Assembly (NCBI RefSeq): GCF_026626885.1
Contig: NZ_JAPNOA010000059.1
Location: 310,327 to 374,326 of the forward strand
Source: Parathalassolituus penaei
GTDB lineage: Bacteria; Pseudomonadota; Gammaproteobacteria; Pseudomonadales; Oceanobacteraceae
Direction of reading: 5' to 3'
Length of the DNA: 64,000 nucleotides
The notes under the pieces are model-generated. The model did no database searches, was not told the DNA's origin, and was given only the letters and a program-made list of their open reading frames with translations. Positions 50,753-59,270 of the stretch are shown in pieces. Both the position numbers and the translations under genes were made by a program. Position 1 is the first letter of the stretch, and the number at the start of each line of letters is the position of its first letter.

Positions 50753-52861
50753 ATGAAACCGAACCTGCTCGCACTTATTATCGCCTCGTTGTCCATTTCC
50801 ACTGCCTGGGCAGAGACACTCAACGATGATACCCCCATCGAAATTACCGAGTCGGTGAGTGTGGTAGGCGAACAGGAATCCTGGTTCGAGGAAGCACGCA
50901 CCACCGCCCTGAAAATGGATGCCGATGACCTCGAAACCCCATACAGCCAGAGTGTGCTGAACAGCACCCTGCTGGATGACTTCAAGGCCAACACCCTCGA
51001 AGAAGGCTTTGGTTACGTCAGCGGTTTCTCGCGTTCCGGCACCGCCGCCAACAGTTTCACCATTCGGGGCATGGCCGCCGATCTGCAAAACCTGCAAGTG
51101 GATGGCCTGCCGGGGCTGGTATCGCGCTTCGGTTCACCAGTGACCGCCAATATCGAACAGGTGGAAGTCCTGAAAGGCCCGGCCTCGGTGCTGTATGGCT
51201 GGATGGAACCGGGTGGCATGGTCAATATCGTTACCAAAAAGCCGCAGGCCGAAGCCCATAACAGCGTTGACCTGACCTATCAGAACTTTGTTAACCAAAA
51301 CAAGGGTGGCTACGAAGGTTCGGTGGATTCCACCGGCGCTCTGACCGCCGATGGCAAGGTGATGTACCGCCTGATTGCCGGTGGTGAACACGAAAACAGC
51401 TATCGCGGTCTGGTCGATAACAACAGCCGTTATCTGTACCCGTCAATTGCCTTCCAGCTCGATAATGACACCCGCCTCGACCTGCAACTGGAATACACCA
51501 AAGAAGAGCGAGGTGCCGATGATGGCCTGGCGGTGCTGAACCACGACATCAACACCGCCGCCAGCATCGAAACCTGGTATCAGGAAAACGGTGATTTCGA
51601 CAACGACGAAGGCCACGCCCTGTCGGCCACCCTCACCCACCAGTTCAACCAGCAACTCAGCAGCGAAGTGCGCTGGCGCAGCGTCTGGCACGAAGACGAA
51701 CGTGATCTCTACGAAAACAACGCCGTGGTGGCCAGCGACAGCAGCCTTCGCCGTCGTGACCGCCACCAGTACAACGCCCGTGAATACCACTTCGTAGACG
51801 CCCGTCTGAACCTCGATATGGGCGAACAGATAAAACACCACCTGGTGATGGGGCTTAACGGCGGTTATGAATATCGCCAGTACGACCAGCTCGCCATCGA
51901 CAGCCGCGGCGCCAACGTCAGCCTCTACAACCCGGTCAAAACCGGCAATGTCCTGACCGAAGACCCCGGCAGCTTCCGCCAGTGGGATATCTACAACGCC
52001 GGTATCTACCTGACCGACCGTATCGAACTCACCGACCAGCTCAGCCTGCTGGCCGGAGTGCGCCACGACTATCAGGAAGGTGACTACCACCTGTACTACC
52101 GCGATGCCGACACCAGCGCCGATGACCACACCGACACCCGCAGCACCAACTACAACGCCGGCGTGGTGTATCGCCTGACGCCGCAATGGTCGCTGTACAG
52201 CAGTTACGCGCAGTCGTTCAGCCCGCAAGCGGTCGCGACCTACGATGAAAACAACCAGCAGATGGACCCGGAACAGGGCGAGCAGTATGAATCGGGGGTA
52301 AAATTCGGCTCCGACGACGGCCGCCTGAACATGAACCTCGCCTGGTTTGATATCCACAAATACAACGTGGTGGAAAACAATGGCGACTACAACGAACTGG
52401 TGGGAGAAATCCGCTCACGCGGACTGGAGCTGAACCCGCAGTACCAGATCACCAACAACCTGCAAATGCAGGCCGGTTACACCTGGACCGAAGCGGAAGT
52501 CTCCAATAGCCTCAATGACGACGCCGAAGGCAACACCCCGGCCTTTGCCCCGGTACACAGCGCCTTTATGTGGAGCCGCTACAACTACCCAACCCAGGTC
52601 ATGGGTGGCACTGTCGGCTCCAGCCTAGGGATGAAATATGAATCGGTACGTTACACCGACGAAGAAACCAGCAAACGCGTACGCCTACCGGGTTACACCG
52701 TCATCAACGCCGGTTTCTACTACGAACGCAACTCCGCCCGTTACGCCCTGAACGTCAGCAACCTCACCAACGAGCAGTACTACACCGGCGGCAGCGCCGA
52801 CACCAAAATCTACCCAGGCGAACCACTGAAACTGTCACTCAGCGCCCAGTATGAGTTTTGA
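50753..52861 (+). CDS. TonB-dependent siderophore receptor
   Basis: A 702-residue receptor with signal peptide 'LLALIIASLSISTAWA', a TonB box-like 'ITESVSVVGE', a plug ('YSQSVLNSTLLDDFKANTLEEGFGYVSGFS', 'FTIRGMAADLQNLQVDGLPGL', 'IEQVEVLKGPASVLYGWMEPGGMVNIVTKKPQ') and a barrel ending 'LKLSLSAQYEF'. It belongs to the same broad type as the receptor at 47339. A clear Fur box precedes it. It should bring a ferric siderophore through the outer membrane. The big heptamer array starts 12 bases after its stop. Confidence 0.95.
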   Translation: MKPNLLALIIASLSISTAWAETLNDDTPIEITESVSVVGEQESWFEEARTTALKMDADDLETPYSQSVLNSTLLDDFKANTLEEGFGYVSGFSRSGTAANSFTIRGMAADLQNLQVDGLPGLVSRFGSPVTANIEQVEVLKGPASVLYGWMEPGGMVNIVTKKPQAEAHNSVDLTYQNFVNQNKGGYEGSVDSTGALTADGKVMYRLIAGGEHENSYRGLVDNNSRYLYPSIAFQLDNDTRLDLQLEYTKEERGADDGLAVLNHDINTAASIETWYQENGDFDNDEGHALSATLTHQFNQQLSSEVRWRSVWHEDERDLYENNAVVASDSSLRRRDRHQYNAREYHFVDARLNLDMGEQIKHHLVMGLNGGYEYRQYDQLAIDSRGANVSLYNPVKTGNVLTEDPGSFRQWDIYNAGIYLTDRIELTDQLSLLAGVRHDYQEGDYHLYYRDADTSADDHTDTRSTNYNAGVVYRLTPQWSLYSSYAQSFSPQAVATYDENNQQMDPEQGEQYESGVKFGSDDGRLNMNLAWFDIHKYNVVENNGDYNELVGEIRSRGLELNPQYQITNNLQMQAGYTWTEAEVSNSLNDDAEGNTPAFAPVHSAFMWSRYNYPTQVMGGTVGSSLGMKYESVRYTDEETSKRVRLPGYTVINAGFYYERNSARYALNVSNLTNEQYYTGGSADTKIYPGEPLKLSLSAQYEF

Positions 52862-52873
52862 TCAAAAGGCCAT

Positions 52874-53405
52874 GTCGGGTGTCGGGTGTCGGGTGTCGGG
52901 TGTCGGGTGTCGGGTGTCGGGTGTCGGGTGTCGGGCGTCGGGCGTCGGGCGTCGGGCGTCGGGCGTCGGGCGTCGGGCGTCGGGCGTCGGGCGTCGGGCG
53001 TCGGGCGTCGGGCGTCGGGCGTCGGGCGTCGGGCGTCGGGCGTCGGGCGTCGGGCGTCGGGCGTCGGGCGTCGGGCGTCGGGCGTCGGGCGTCGGGCGTC
53101 GGGCGTCGGGCGTCGGGCGTCGGGCGTCGGGCGTCGGGCGTCGGGCGTCGGGCGTCGGGCGTCGGGCGTCGGGCGTCGGGCGTCGGGCGTCGGGCGTCGG
53201 GCGTCGGGCGTCGGGCGTCGGGCGTCGGGCGTCGGGCGTCGGGCGTCGGGCGTCGGGCGTCGGGCGTCGGGCGTCGGGCGTCGGGCGTCGGGCGTCGGGC
53301 GTCGGGCGTCGGGCGTCGGGCGTCGGGCGTCGGGCGTCGGGCGTCGGGCGTCGGGCGTCGGGCGTCGGGCGTCGGGCGTCGGGCGTCGGGCGTCGGGCGT
53401 CGGGT
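52874..53405. repeat. heptamer array, 76 units
   Basis: Eight GTCGGGT units, then 67 GTCGGGC and one GTCGGGT, head to tail over 532 bases without interruption. It is the largest array in the window, begins 12 bases after the TonB receptor and leads into structured repeat E. Long frames seen in it on both strands (repeating PTPDARR or ASGVGRR) are by-products of the repeat. It must be prone to length change by slippage. Confidence 0.97.
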
Positions 53406-53452
53406 GAGCAGCATTCATCAACACACCGCTAAAACCCAGCGCAGCTGGCCAC

Positions 53453-53693
53453 GTTAATTGCCCATTGGGCGAGCCGGGATTAACCGCAACGGCCGACCCG
53501 GCCGGGGCATGGATGCCCCGCAAGGCCCTATTTTCAAAGATAGACAGGGCACAGGGATGTGCCATCGGGCCGGGGTCGAAACGCCGTTGTCGGGGAATAC
53601 CGGGTAAACGAGCCCAGTCGGGCTAAGCAGGGGGAGGCCCGCCCGGCCGGGGGACAAGGTCCCCCACGAGGGCAAGCGGCCTAGCCAATTAAC
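53453..53693 (+). repeat. structured interspersed repeat, copy E, with both terminal inverted repeats
   Basis: It runs from GTTAATTG to CAATTAAC, the intact ends also seen in copy A. About 20 extra bases (TATTTTCAAAGATAGACAGG) replace CGTTG before the third hairpin. The first hairpin is shortened to GCCC-ATT-GGGC yet still pairs. The last hairpin GGGGGACAAGGTCCCCC is unchanged. Confidence 0.85.
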
Positions 53694-53772
53694 AAGCCGA
53701 GTAATCGCAAAGCGTCGGACGAACAGCATCCACCAGCACACCGATTTAGCCCAGCGCTGCTGGCTACTGAAT

Positions 53773-53991
53773 GCCCATCTGGGCGAGCCGGAATTCACCG
53801 CAACGGCCGACCCAGCCGGGGCATGGATGCCCCGCAAGGCCCGTTGGCACAGGGATGTGCCATCGGGCCGGGGTCGAAACGCCGTTGTCGGGGAATACCG
53901 GAGACACGAGCCCAGTCGGGCTAAGCAGGGGGAGGCCCGCCCGGCCGGGGGACAAGGTCCCCCACGAGGGCAAGCAGCCTAGCCAATTAAC
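53773..53991 (+). repeat. structured interspersed repeat, copy F
   Basis: A complete copy, nearly identical to copy G over more than 200 bases. F and G form a tandem with a period of 340 bases, each preceded by CAGCATCCACCAGCACACCG. Confidence 0.87.
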
Positions 53992-54011
53992 AAGCCGAGT
54001 AATCGCAAAGC

Positions 54012-54060
54012 GTCGGACGTCGGACGTCGGACGTCGGACGTCGGACGTCGGACGTCGGAC
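54012..54060 (+). repeat. heptamer array GTCGGAC, 7 units
   Basis: Seven exact GTCGGAC units between copies F and G. Before copy F the same place holds only one unit (53714-53720), which shows that the unit number varies between otherwise equal copies. Confidence 0.92.
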
Positions 54061-54112
54061 GAACAGCATCCACCAGCACACCGATTTAGCCCAGCGCTGC
54101 TGGCTACTGAAT

Positions 54113-54318
54113 GCCCATCTGGGCGAGCCGGGATTCACCGCAACGGCCGACCCAGCCGGGGCATGGATGCCCCGCAAGGCCCGTTGGCACAGGGATGTGC
54201 CATCGGGCCGGGGTCGAAACGCCGTTGTCGGGGAATACCGGAGACACGAGCCCAGTCGGGCTAAGCAGGGGGAGGCCCGCCCGGCCGGGGGACAAGGTCC
54301 CCCACGAGGGCAAGCAGC
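54113..54318 (+). repeat. structured interspersed repeat, copy G (3' truncated)
   Basis: Same as copy F up to GGCAAGCAGC, then it breaks into TTTGCGCCAGACGCCAG, so the CAATTAAC end is lost. The lysR stop codon lies 33 bases further on. Confidence 0.85.
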
Positions 54319-54350
54319 TTTGCGCCAGACGCCAGGCCCAGACCATCGCC

Positions 54351-55280
54351 TCACACCAACCACACACCTTCCGCTACCAGCTGCTGGCTGAGTTCCTTCA
54401 CCACCGCGGCGACTGCCCTGCAGGCCAAACTGCGCGGGCGGTCGTGCATTTGCACCAGATTCACCGCTCGTTGCAGATCCGGTTCGGTAATCCGCAGCGC
54501 CTGAATCTCACCACTGCGCAGTTGTGGATAAATCGCCGTCGAAGGGCAGATCAGCAGGCCGTAGCCTTCGCTGACATAGCGCAGGGTGGTCATCAGCTGG
54601 CCGAACGGCTGTGCCCGTTGCAGACGAATGCCGGTGAGTTGTTCGTACTGGCCGATGCGATACCCCAGTGAATCCTTATAGCCGGTGAACATCACCGGTA
54701 ACTCGGCCAGTTGCTGCCATGAGATGCTGGAGTGCGCCAGCAGCTGTTCAAACTGGCCGCCCGCCACCGTGCCCACTGCCAGCAAGAGCTGTTCGTTAAG
54801 CAGCAGTTCGCTGCTCATGCCCATGTGGTCAGAGGCGTCCGGCGAGCACACCAGCACATCCACTTCGCCCTTGCGTAACTGTTCATAGAGGGTGCTCGAC
54901 AGCCCGGTGTAGAGATCCAGCTCGATGCCCGGATAAGAGCGGCTGATTTCGGCGTACAACGCGACAGCCAGGGCATTGCCGGTGGGCTGGGTCATGCCGA
55001 TAGCAACCCGGCCACGGATGTCATTGTTGTCTTGCAGGGCCAGACGGGCGCTGTCGAGTTGTTCCAGGGCTCCACGGGCGGCCTGCACAAAACGCTCACC
55101 GGCGTCGGTGAGGCGCACGCCTTTGTGGTCACGTTCCAGCAGACGGGTTTTGAGTTCGTGCTCCAGCGCCGCCAGTTGCTGGCTGATGCTGGGCTGTGCG
55201 ACATCCAGTTCACGGGCGGCGGCGGCGATGCTACCGGTGCGGGCGCAGACCAGCAGATAGGTGAGTTGACGAGTGTTCAT
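54351..55280 (-). CDS. LysR-family transcriptional regulator
   Basis: A 309-residue LysR regulator. The N-terminal helix-turn-helix is 'MNTRQLTYLLVCARTGSIAAAARELDVAQPSISQQLAALEHELKTRLLERD', followed by an effector-binding domain ('GRVAIGMTQPTGNALAVALYAEISRSYPGIELDLYTGLS'). GGAG precedes the ATG. It is divergent from the class II aldolase gene, the normal place for a LysR that controls its neighbour. The 181-base gap may hold its site; CTATACCCCATCGATAAAG (55317-55335) has rough dyad symmetry. Confidence 0.92.
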   Translation of the reverse strand: MNTRQLTYLLVCARTGSIAAAARELDVAQPSISQQLAALEHELKTRLLERDHKGVRLTDAGERFVQAARGALEQLDSARLALQDNNDIRGRVAIGMTQPTGNALAVALYAEISRSYPGIELDLYTGLSSTLYEQLRKGEVDVLVCSPDASDHMGMSSELLLNEQLLLAVGTVAGGQFEQLLAHSSISWQQLAELPVMFTGYKDSLGYRIGQYEQLTGIRLQRAQPFGQLMTTLRYVSEGYGLLICPSTAIYPQLRSGEIQALRITEPDLQRAVNLVQMHDRPRSLACRAVAAVVKELSQQLVAEGVWLV

Positions 55281-55461
55281 GACGGCTCCGGAAACGGCGG
55301 TTGGGTATCAGTTTTTCCTATACCCCATCGATAAAGATCAGCCTACCAGAAGCGCTTGCCAATACTTAACATCTAAATTAACCAGACAGTCATAAATGGC
55401 AAAGCTGCCTGTCTGCCCTGTCGGGTAACCCTCTTTTAATAACAACAACCGGAGTGATGTG

Positions 55462-56253
55462 ATGGCCTCATTCGATAACAACCCGCTGGCCCGCAGCCAG
55501 CAGAATTTCAACAAACCGGCACGTTTTTCCGAGGAAGAATGGCAAGCCCGTATCAAGCTGGCTGGCACCTATCGGGTGTTCGCCTACCTGGGGTGGGACG
55601 AGTCCATCTACAACCATATTTCCCTGCGGGTGCCGGGCACCAATCACTTTCTGATCAACCCGTTTGGCCTGCACTACAGCGAAGTGACTGCCTCCAATCT
55701 GGTCAAGGTCGATATCGACGGCAATATCATTGGCGAGTCCGACTGGCCCATTAACCCGGCCGGTTTTACCTTCCACGGCGAAATCCACGCCAAGGTCGCT
55801 GATGGCCACTGCGTGATGCACGTCCACACCACCCCAACGCTGGCGGTATGTTGTCTGGAAGAAGGCATTTCCTATAGCAACTTCTATTCAGCCCAGCTCT
55901 ACGGCAAGGTTGCCTGGCACGATTTTGAAGGTATCACCCTGCGCTCTGACGAAGGTGCGCGGATTCTGGCCAGCGCCGGTGACAAGCCGGTACTGATGCT
56001 GAAAAACCACGGCCCGGTGGTGATTGGCGCCACACTGGCACAGGCGTTTTCGCTGATGTGGCTGGTCAACCGCGCCTGTGAAGTACAGCTGGCATCCATG
56101 AGTATGGGCAAGGTGATCCGTATTCCAGAGCCGATCCTGCAAGGCTGTGTGGCCGACTCGCTCAACTTCGACCCACGTTACGGTGCTGGCGAAGACGCCC
56201 TGGCTGCCATGATCCGGGTAGTTGAACGCCAGGATCCATCATTCAAATATTGA
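55462..56253 (+). CDS. class II aldolase/adducin family protein
   Basis: A 263-residue protein; the ATG at 55462 lies 7 bases after GGAG. Zinc-binding histidines lie in 'HGEIHAKVADGHCVMHVHTTPT' (HxH) and 'LMLKNHGPVVIG'. 'YNHISLRVPGTNHFLINPFGLHYSEVTASNLVKVDIDGN' is the substrate-side loop. Family members split or decarboxylate phosphorylated or free hydroxy acids. The genes after it, a TRAP binding protein and a ketopantoate-reductase-like enzyme, suggest a small catabolic unit for an organic acid under LysR control. Confidence 0.9.
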   Translation: MASFDNNPLARSQQNFNKPARFSEEEWQARIKLAGTYRVFAYLGWDESIYNHISLRVPGTNHFLINPFGLHYSEVTASNLVKVDIDGNIIGESDWPINPAGFTFHGEIHAKVADGHCVMHVHTTPTLAVCCLEEGISYSNFYSAQLYGKVAWHDFEGITLRSDEGARILASAGDKPVLMLKNHGPVVIGATLAQAFSLMWLVNRACEVQLASMSMGKVIRIPEPILQGCVADSLNFDPRYGAGEDALAAMIRVVERQDPSFKY

Positions 56254-56296
56254 TTGCCAACGATCACCATTCCAATAACAAATACGACGGTGTGTT

Positions 56297-57316
56297 ATGA
56301 AAACCTTTTGTTTGTTCGCTCTCACCTGGCTGCTGTCATTGCCATCCCAGGCTGAAACCATTCTCCGCGTTGGCACCTGGCTGCCACCAACCAACCCGCA
56401 GAATTCGGAGGTCTGGGCAACCTGGTCCCAATGGGTCGAGGAAGCGACCGAGGGGCGAGTCAAAGTTAAACTGGAGTATGGTCTGGGCCATCCCAAGTCC
56501 CTGTTCAGCATGGTGGAAGACGGTGTGATCGATGCTGCTTTCAGTGTTAACGGTTACCTGCCAGGCCGCTTCCGGCTCGACATCATGGCCGAACTGCCAG
56601 GCCTCAGTAACAATGCCGAAGCCGCTTCTGTTGCCCTCTGGCGCACCCACCAGAAATACTTCGCCGACCAGGGTGAATTTGATGGCCTGGAACTGCTCGG
56701 CCTGTTTGTGCACGGCCCCGGCCAGATTTACAGCCGCAAGCCAATCCAGTCGTTAGCCGATCTGCGTGGTATGAAAATGCGGATTGGTGGCGGCGTGATG
56801 GGCACCATTGCCGAGCGTCTGGAATGCACGGCGGTGCAGGCTCCAGCTCCGAAGGTCTATGAAATGATGCAACAAGGTGTCGTGGATGGTGTGTTCCTGC
56901 CGCTGCTGGAACAGAAATACCTGCGCCTGAATGAGGTCACCAGCCACATCGTCACGATTCCCGGCGGCTTTTACGCCAGTTCGTTCTCATTCTTTGCCAA
57001 TCCGGAATTTATGGAGAATCTGGAACCGCGCGACCGCGAAGCCATTCGCCGGGTATCAGGCGAGAAACTGTCCGCTCTGGCAGGCCGTGCCTGGGCCAAT
57101 GCCGACCAGACCGGTTATGAAGCCGCTCGCGCCAGCGGTGTCCAGATCACGGAACTGACCGAAACTGACCCGATGACCGTTGAAATCCGCTCGCTGCTGG
57201 CGGATATGGAAGATCAGTGGGTAAAACAGATCGCCGATACTGGCGTGGATGCCAAGGCCGCACTGGCTTACTTCAAAGCTCAGAAAACCGAGCTGTTAAC
57301 CGCTACCAACCCATAA
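56297..57316 (+). CDS. orphan TRAP solute-binding protein (DctP paralogue)
   Basis: A 339-residue periplasmic protein with signal 'CLFALTWLLSLPSQAE'. It is close to the DctP at 14862: 'ILRVGTWLPPTNPQNSEVWATWSQWVEEATEGRVKVKLE', 'FVHGPGQIYSRKPIQSLADLRGMKMRIGGG' with the conserved arginine, and 'VYEMMQQGVVDGVFLPLLEQKYLRLNEVTSH'. No dctQ or dctM genes are next to it, so it may share the permease at 12901-14854 or act in sensing. It follows the aldolase gene by 43 bases. Confidence 0.9.
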   Translation: MKTFCLFALTWLLSLPSQAETILRVGTWLPPTNPQNSEVWATWSQWVEEATEGRVKVKLEYGLGHPKSLFSMVEDGVIDAAFSVNGYLPGRFRLDIMAELPGLSNNAEAASVALWRTHQKYFADQGEFDGLELLGLFVHGPGQIYSRKPIQSLADLRGMKMRIGGGVMGTIAERLECTAVQAPAPKVYEMMQQGVVDGVFLPLLEQKYLRLNEVTSHIVTIPGGFYASSFSFFANPEFMENLEPRDREAIRRVSGEKLSALAGRAWANADQTGYEAARASGVQITELTETDPMTVEIRSLLADMEDQWVKQIADTGVDAKAALAYFKAQKTELLTATNP

Positions 57317-57320
57317 CATC

Positions 57321-57340
57321 AGGCCCTTCCGGGCCTTTTT
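57321..57340 (+). terminator. short terminator between the TRAP binding protein and PanE-like genes
   Basis: AGGCCC-TTCC-GGGCCT is followed by TTTT and CGGG. It lies in a 37-base gap, so it may act as an attenuator that lowers expression of the next gene. Confidence 0.75.
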
Positions 57341-57353
57341 CGGGAGATCGGAT

Positions 57354-58319
57354 ATGAACATCGCCATCGTGGGTGCCGGTGCCATTGGTGGCCATATCGC
57401 CGCCCGCCTGTTGCACAGTGGCCAGCCGGTCAGCCTGCTAGCGCGTGGCCAGACCCTGACCCAACTCCACCAGCAAGGGCTGGGCTGGAGTAGCGCCGAC
57501 AGCCAACGCCAGTTTCTGCCGGTGATCGCCAGTGACGATGCTGGATTGCTCGGTCCGCAGGATCTGGTGATTGTGGCGGTGAAAGAACCGGCGCTGGCGG
57601 CACTGGTGCCACAACTGCGCGCGCTGATTGGCCCGGAGACCCGTGTGCTGACCGCCATGAATGGTATTCCCTGGTGGTTTACGGCCGGAATTCCAGCTCT
57701 GCAACAACAGCGCCTGAGCTGCCTTGATCCACAGGGACAACTGGCAGATTTGCTGCCTCCGGAACGTATTCTGGGCGCGGTGCTGCATATGGCCTGTACC
57801 AATCCGGCCCCCGGCATCTGCCACCATGTGATGGGCAATCGTATGGTACTGGGAAATGCCTGCGGTGGCGTTGATCCGACTCTGCAGAAGGTCAGCGAGC
57901 TACTCGGCCAGAGTGGTTTTGAGGTGCAGGTGTCTGACTTTATCCACAAGGACATCTGGTTCAAGTTGTGGGGCAACATGACCCATAACCCGATTTCCGC
58001 ACTGACCCGTGCCACCACCGACCAGATCATCCACGACCCGCTGACCTGCCAGCTGGCAGTGAGAGTTATGACCGAAGCCCAGCAACTGGGGGCGCGTATC
58101 GGCTGCCAGCTGGATCAGGACCCGGCTGCCCGCAATCAGGAGGCACTGAAGCTGGGCGCGTTCAAAACCTCGATGCTACAGGATGTCGAAGCCGGTAAAC
58201 CGCTGGAGGTAAACGCCCTGTTGGGCGCATTTGTGGAGCTGGCGGCACTGCTGCACGAGGATGTGCCCTGGAGCGGCAGCCTGCTGGGGTTGTTGCGCTT
58301 GCTGGCCAACAACCGCTGA
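57354..58319 (+). CDS. 2-dehydropantoate 2-reductase family protein (PanE/ApbA-like)
   Basis: A 321-residue NADP-dependent reductase. 'MNIAIVGAGAIGGHIAARLLHSG' is the dinucleotide-binding loop. The conserved lysine and catalytic residues are suggested by 'AVKEPALAALVPQL', 'HKDIWFKLWGNMTHNPISALT' and 'KTSMLQDVEAGKPLEVNALLG', the standard PanE ending. PanE makes pantoate for coenzyme A; many paralogues reduce other 2-oxo acids. With an aldolase and a TRAP binding protein upstream, a catabolic role is more likely than the vitamin pathway. GGGAG precedes the ATG. Confidence 0.88.
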   Translation: MNIAIVGAGAIGGHIAARLLHSGQPVSLLARGQTLTQLHQQGLGWSSADSQRQFLPVIASDDAGLLGPQDLVIVAVKEPALAALVPQLRALIGPETRVLTAMNGIPWWFTAGIPALQQQRLSCLDPQGQLADLLPPERILGAVLHMACTNPAPGICHHVMGNRMVLGNACGGVDPTLQKVSELLGQSGFEVQVSDFIHKDIWFKLWGNMTHNPISALTRATTDQIIHDPLTCQLAVRVMTEAQQLGARIGCQLDQDPAARNQEALKLGAFKTSMLQDVEAGKPLEVNALLGAFVELAALLHEDVPWSGSLLGLLRLLANNR

Positions 58320-58401
58320 GCCGTCTACTCAACTCAGAGCGCCATCCGCTGCAGACTCAAAACGCCACCCGCGCGGGGTCAGAGTGCCGTCAGCTGCCGA
58401 G

Positions 58402-59268
58402 TCAGAGACGAATGGATAACTGCCGCGACCAGTCGCGGTGGTTATACACCTGCCCCTGCTGGCGCACGGTTTCCAGCGCATCGAGATCCAGCTCGGCCAT
58501 TACCCAGCCGGGTTGTTGCGAATCACCACTGGCCAGAATGCCGTTATCGGGGAAGCCGTAATCCACCGGTGTATAAATGCTGGCAACCCCGGTGTTTTCA
58601 TCCAGTGCCGGTGACCACAAGGCCGTACCGAAAGTGGGTGCCTGCACCACGTAACACTGGTTTTCCAGCGCCCGCGCCTGACAGCCGATTTTGACCCGGT
58701 TAAAACCGGCCTCGGTATCGGTGCAGCTCGGCACCAGAATCAGCCGAGCCCCGGCTTCCACCTGCTGGCGCGCCAGCAACGGAAATTCGCTGTCGTAACA
58801 GATATTCACCGCCAGTGGGCCAATGTCGGTCGGGATTACCCGCAACTCGCGGCCAGCACTGATGCCCCACTGTTCGGTTTCGAAGCGGGTCATGATCATC
58901 TTGTCTTGCCAGCCCAACACCCCGTCGGGGCTGTACAGCACGGCGCGGTTATAAAAGTGGCCATCTTCGAGCACCGGAAAACTCGCTCCCAGAATCATCA
59001 CGTCGTAACGACGCGCCAGTTCCTGATGCAACTCCAGCACCTCTGGCCACAGCTCCTGCACCGCCACCAGCTGCTGGTGCAGATCGCGGTACACCGCTTC
59101 ACCCAGCAGGGAGGCCAGTTCGAGGCTGGCGTATTCCGGAAACACCAGCAAACGTGCGCCCAAACGCGCAGCGCTGCGGACTTCGTGATCCAGCTTGTCG
59201 TGATACTCACGCCAGTGCCCAAAAAAACTGATCGGGTACTGGGCGGCGGCAACGGTAATACGAGTCAT
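58402..59268 (-). CDS. carbon-nitrogen hydrolase (nitrilase superfamily)
   Basis: A 288-residue enzyme with the Glu-Lys-Cys triad: Glu in 'LLVFPEYASLE', Lys in 'LGWQDKMIMTRFE', Cys in 'LAVNICYDSEFPLLARQ'. It hydrolyses an amide or nitrile, or transfers the acyl part. It ends a minus-strand trio with a GNAT acetyltransferase gene (2 bases apart) and a SnoaL-like gene. GGGGAGG precedes the ATG. The substrate is not evident. Confidence 0.92.
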   Translation of the reverse strand: MTRITVAAAQYPISFFGHWREYHDKLDHEVRSAARLGARLLVFPEYASLELASLLGEAVYRDLHQQLVAVQELWPEVLELHQELARRYDVMILGASFPVLEDGHFYNRAVLYSPDGVLGWQDKMIMTRFETEQWGISAGRELRVIPTDIGPLAVNICYDSEFPLLARQQVEAGARLILVPSCTDTEAGFNRVKIGCQARALENQCYVVQAPTFGTALWSPALDENTGVASIYTPVDYGFPDNGILASGDSQQPGWVMAELDLDALETVRQQGQVYNHRDWSRQLSIRL

Positions 59269-59270
59269 GG

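Noticed and set aside
52810-53565. Open frames up to 251 codons on both strands encoding repeating PTPDARR or ASGVGRR proteins
   Set aside because: They are made by the 7-bp array, which has no stop in any frame; all six frames are open, with no ribosome-binding site or known protein.
53764-54363. A 199-codon minus-strand frame and similar ones over the structured repeats
   Set aside because: They recur only because the DNA repeats recur, the repeat period (340) is not a multiple of 3, and the residues match no family; hairpins explain the conservation better.
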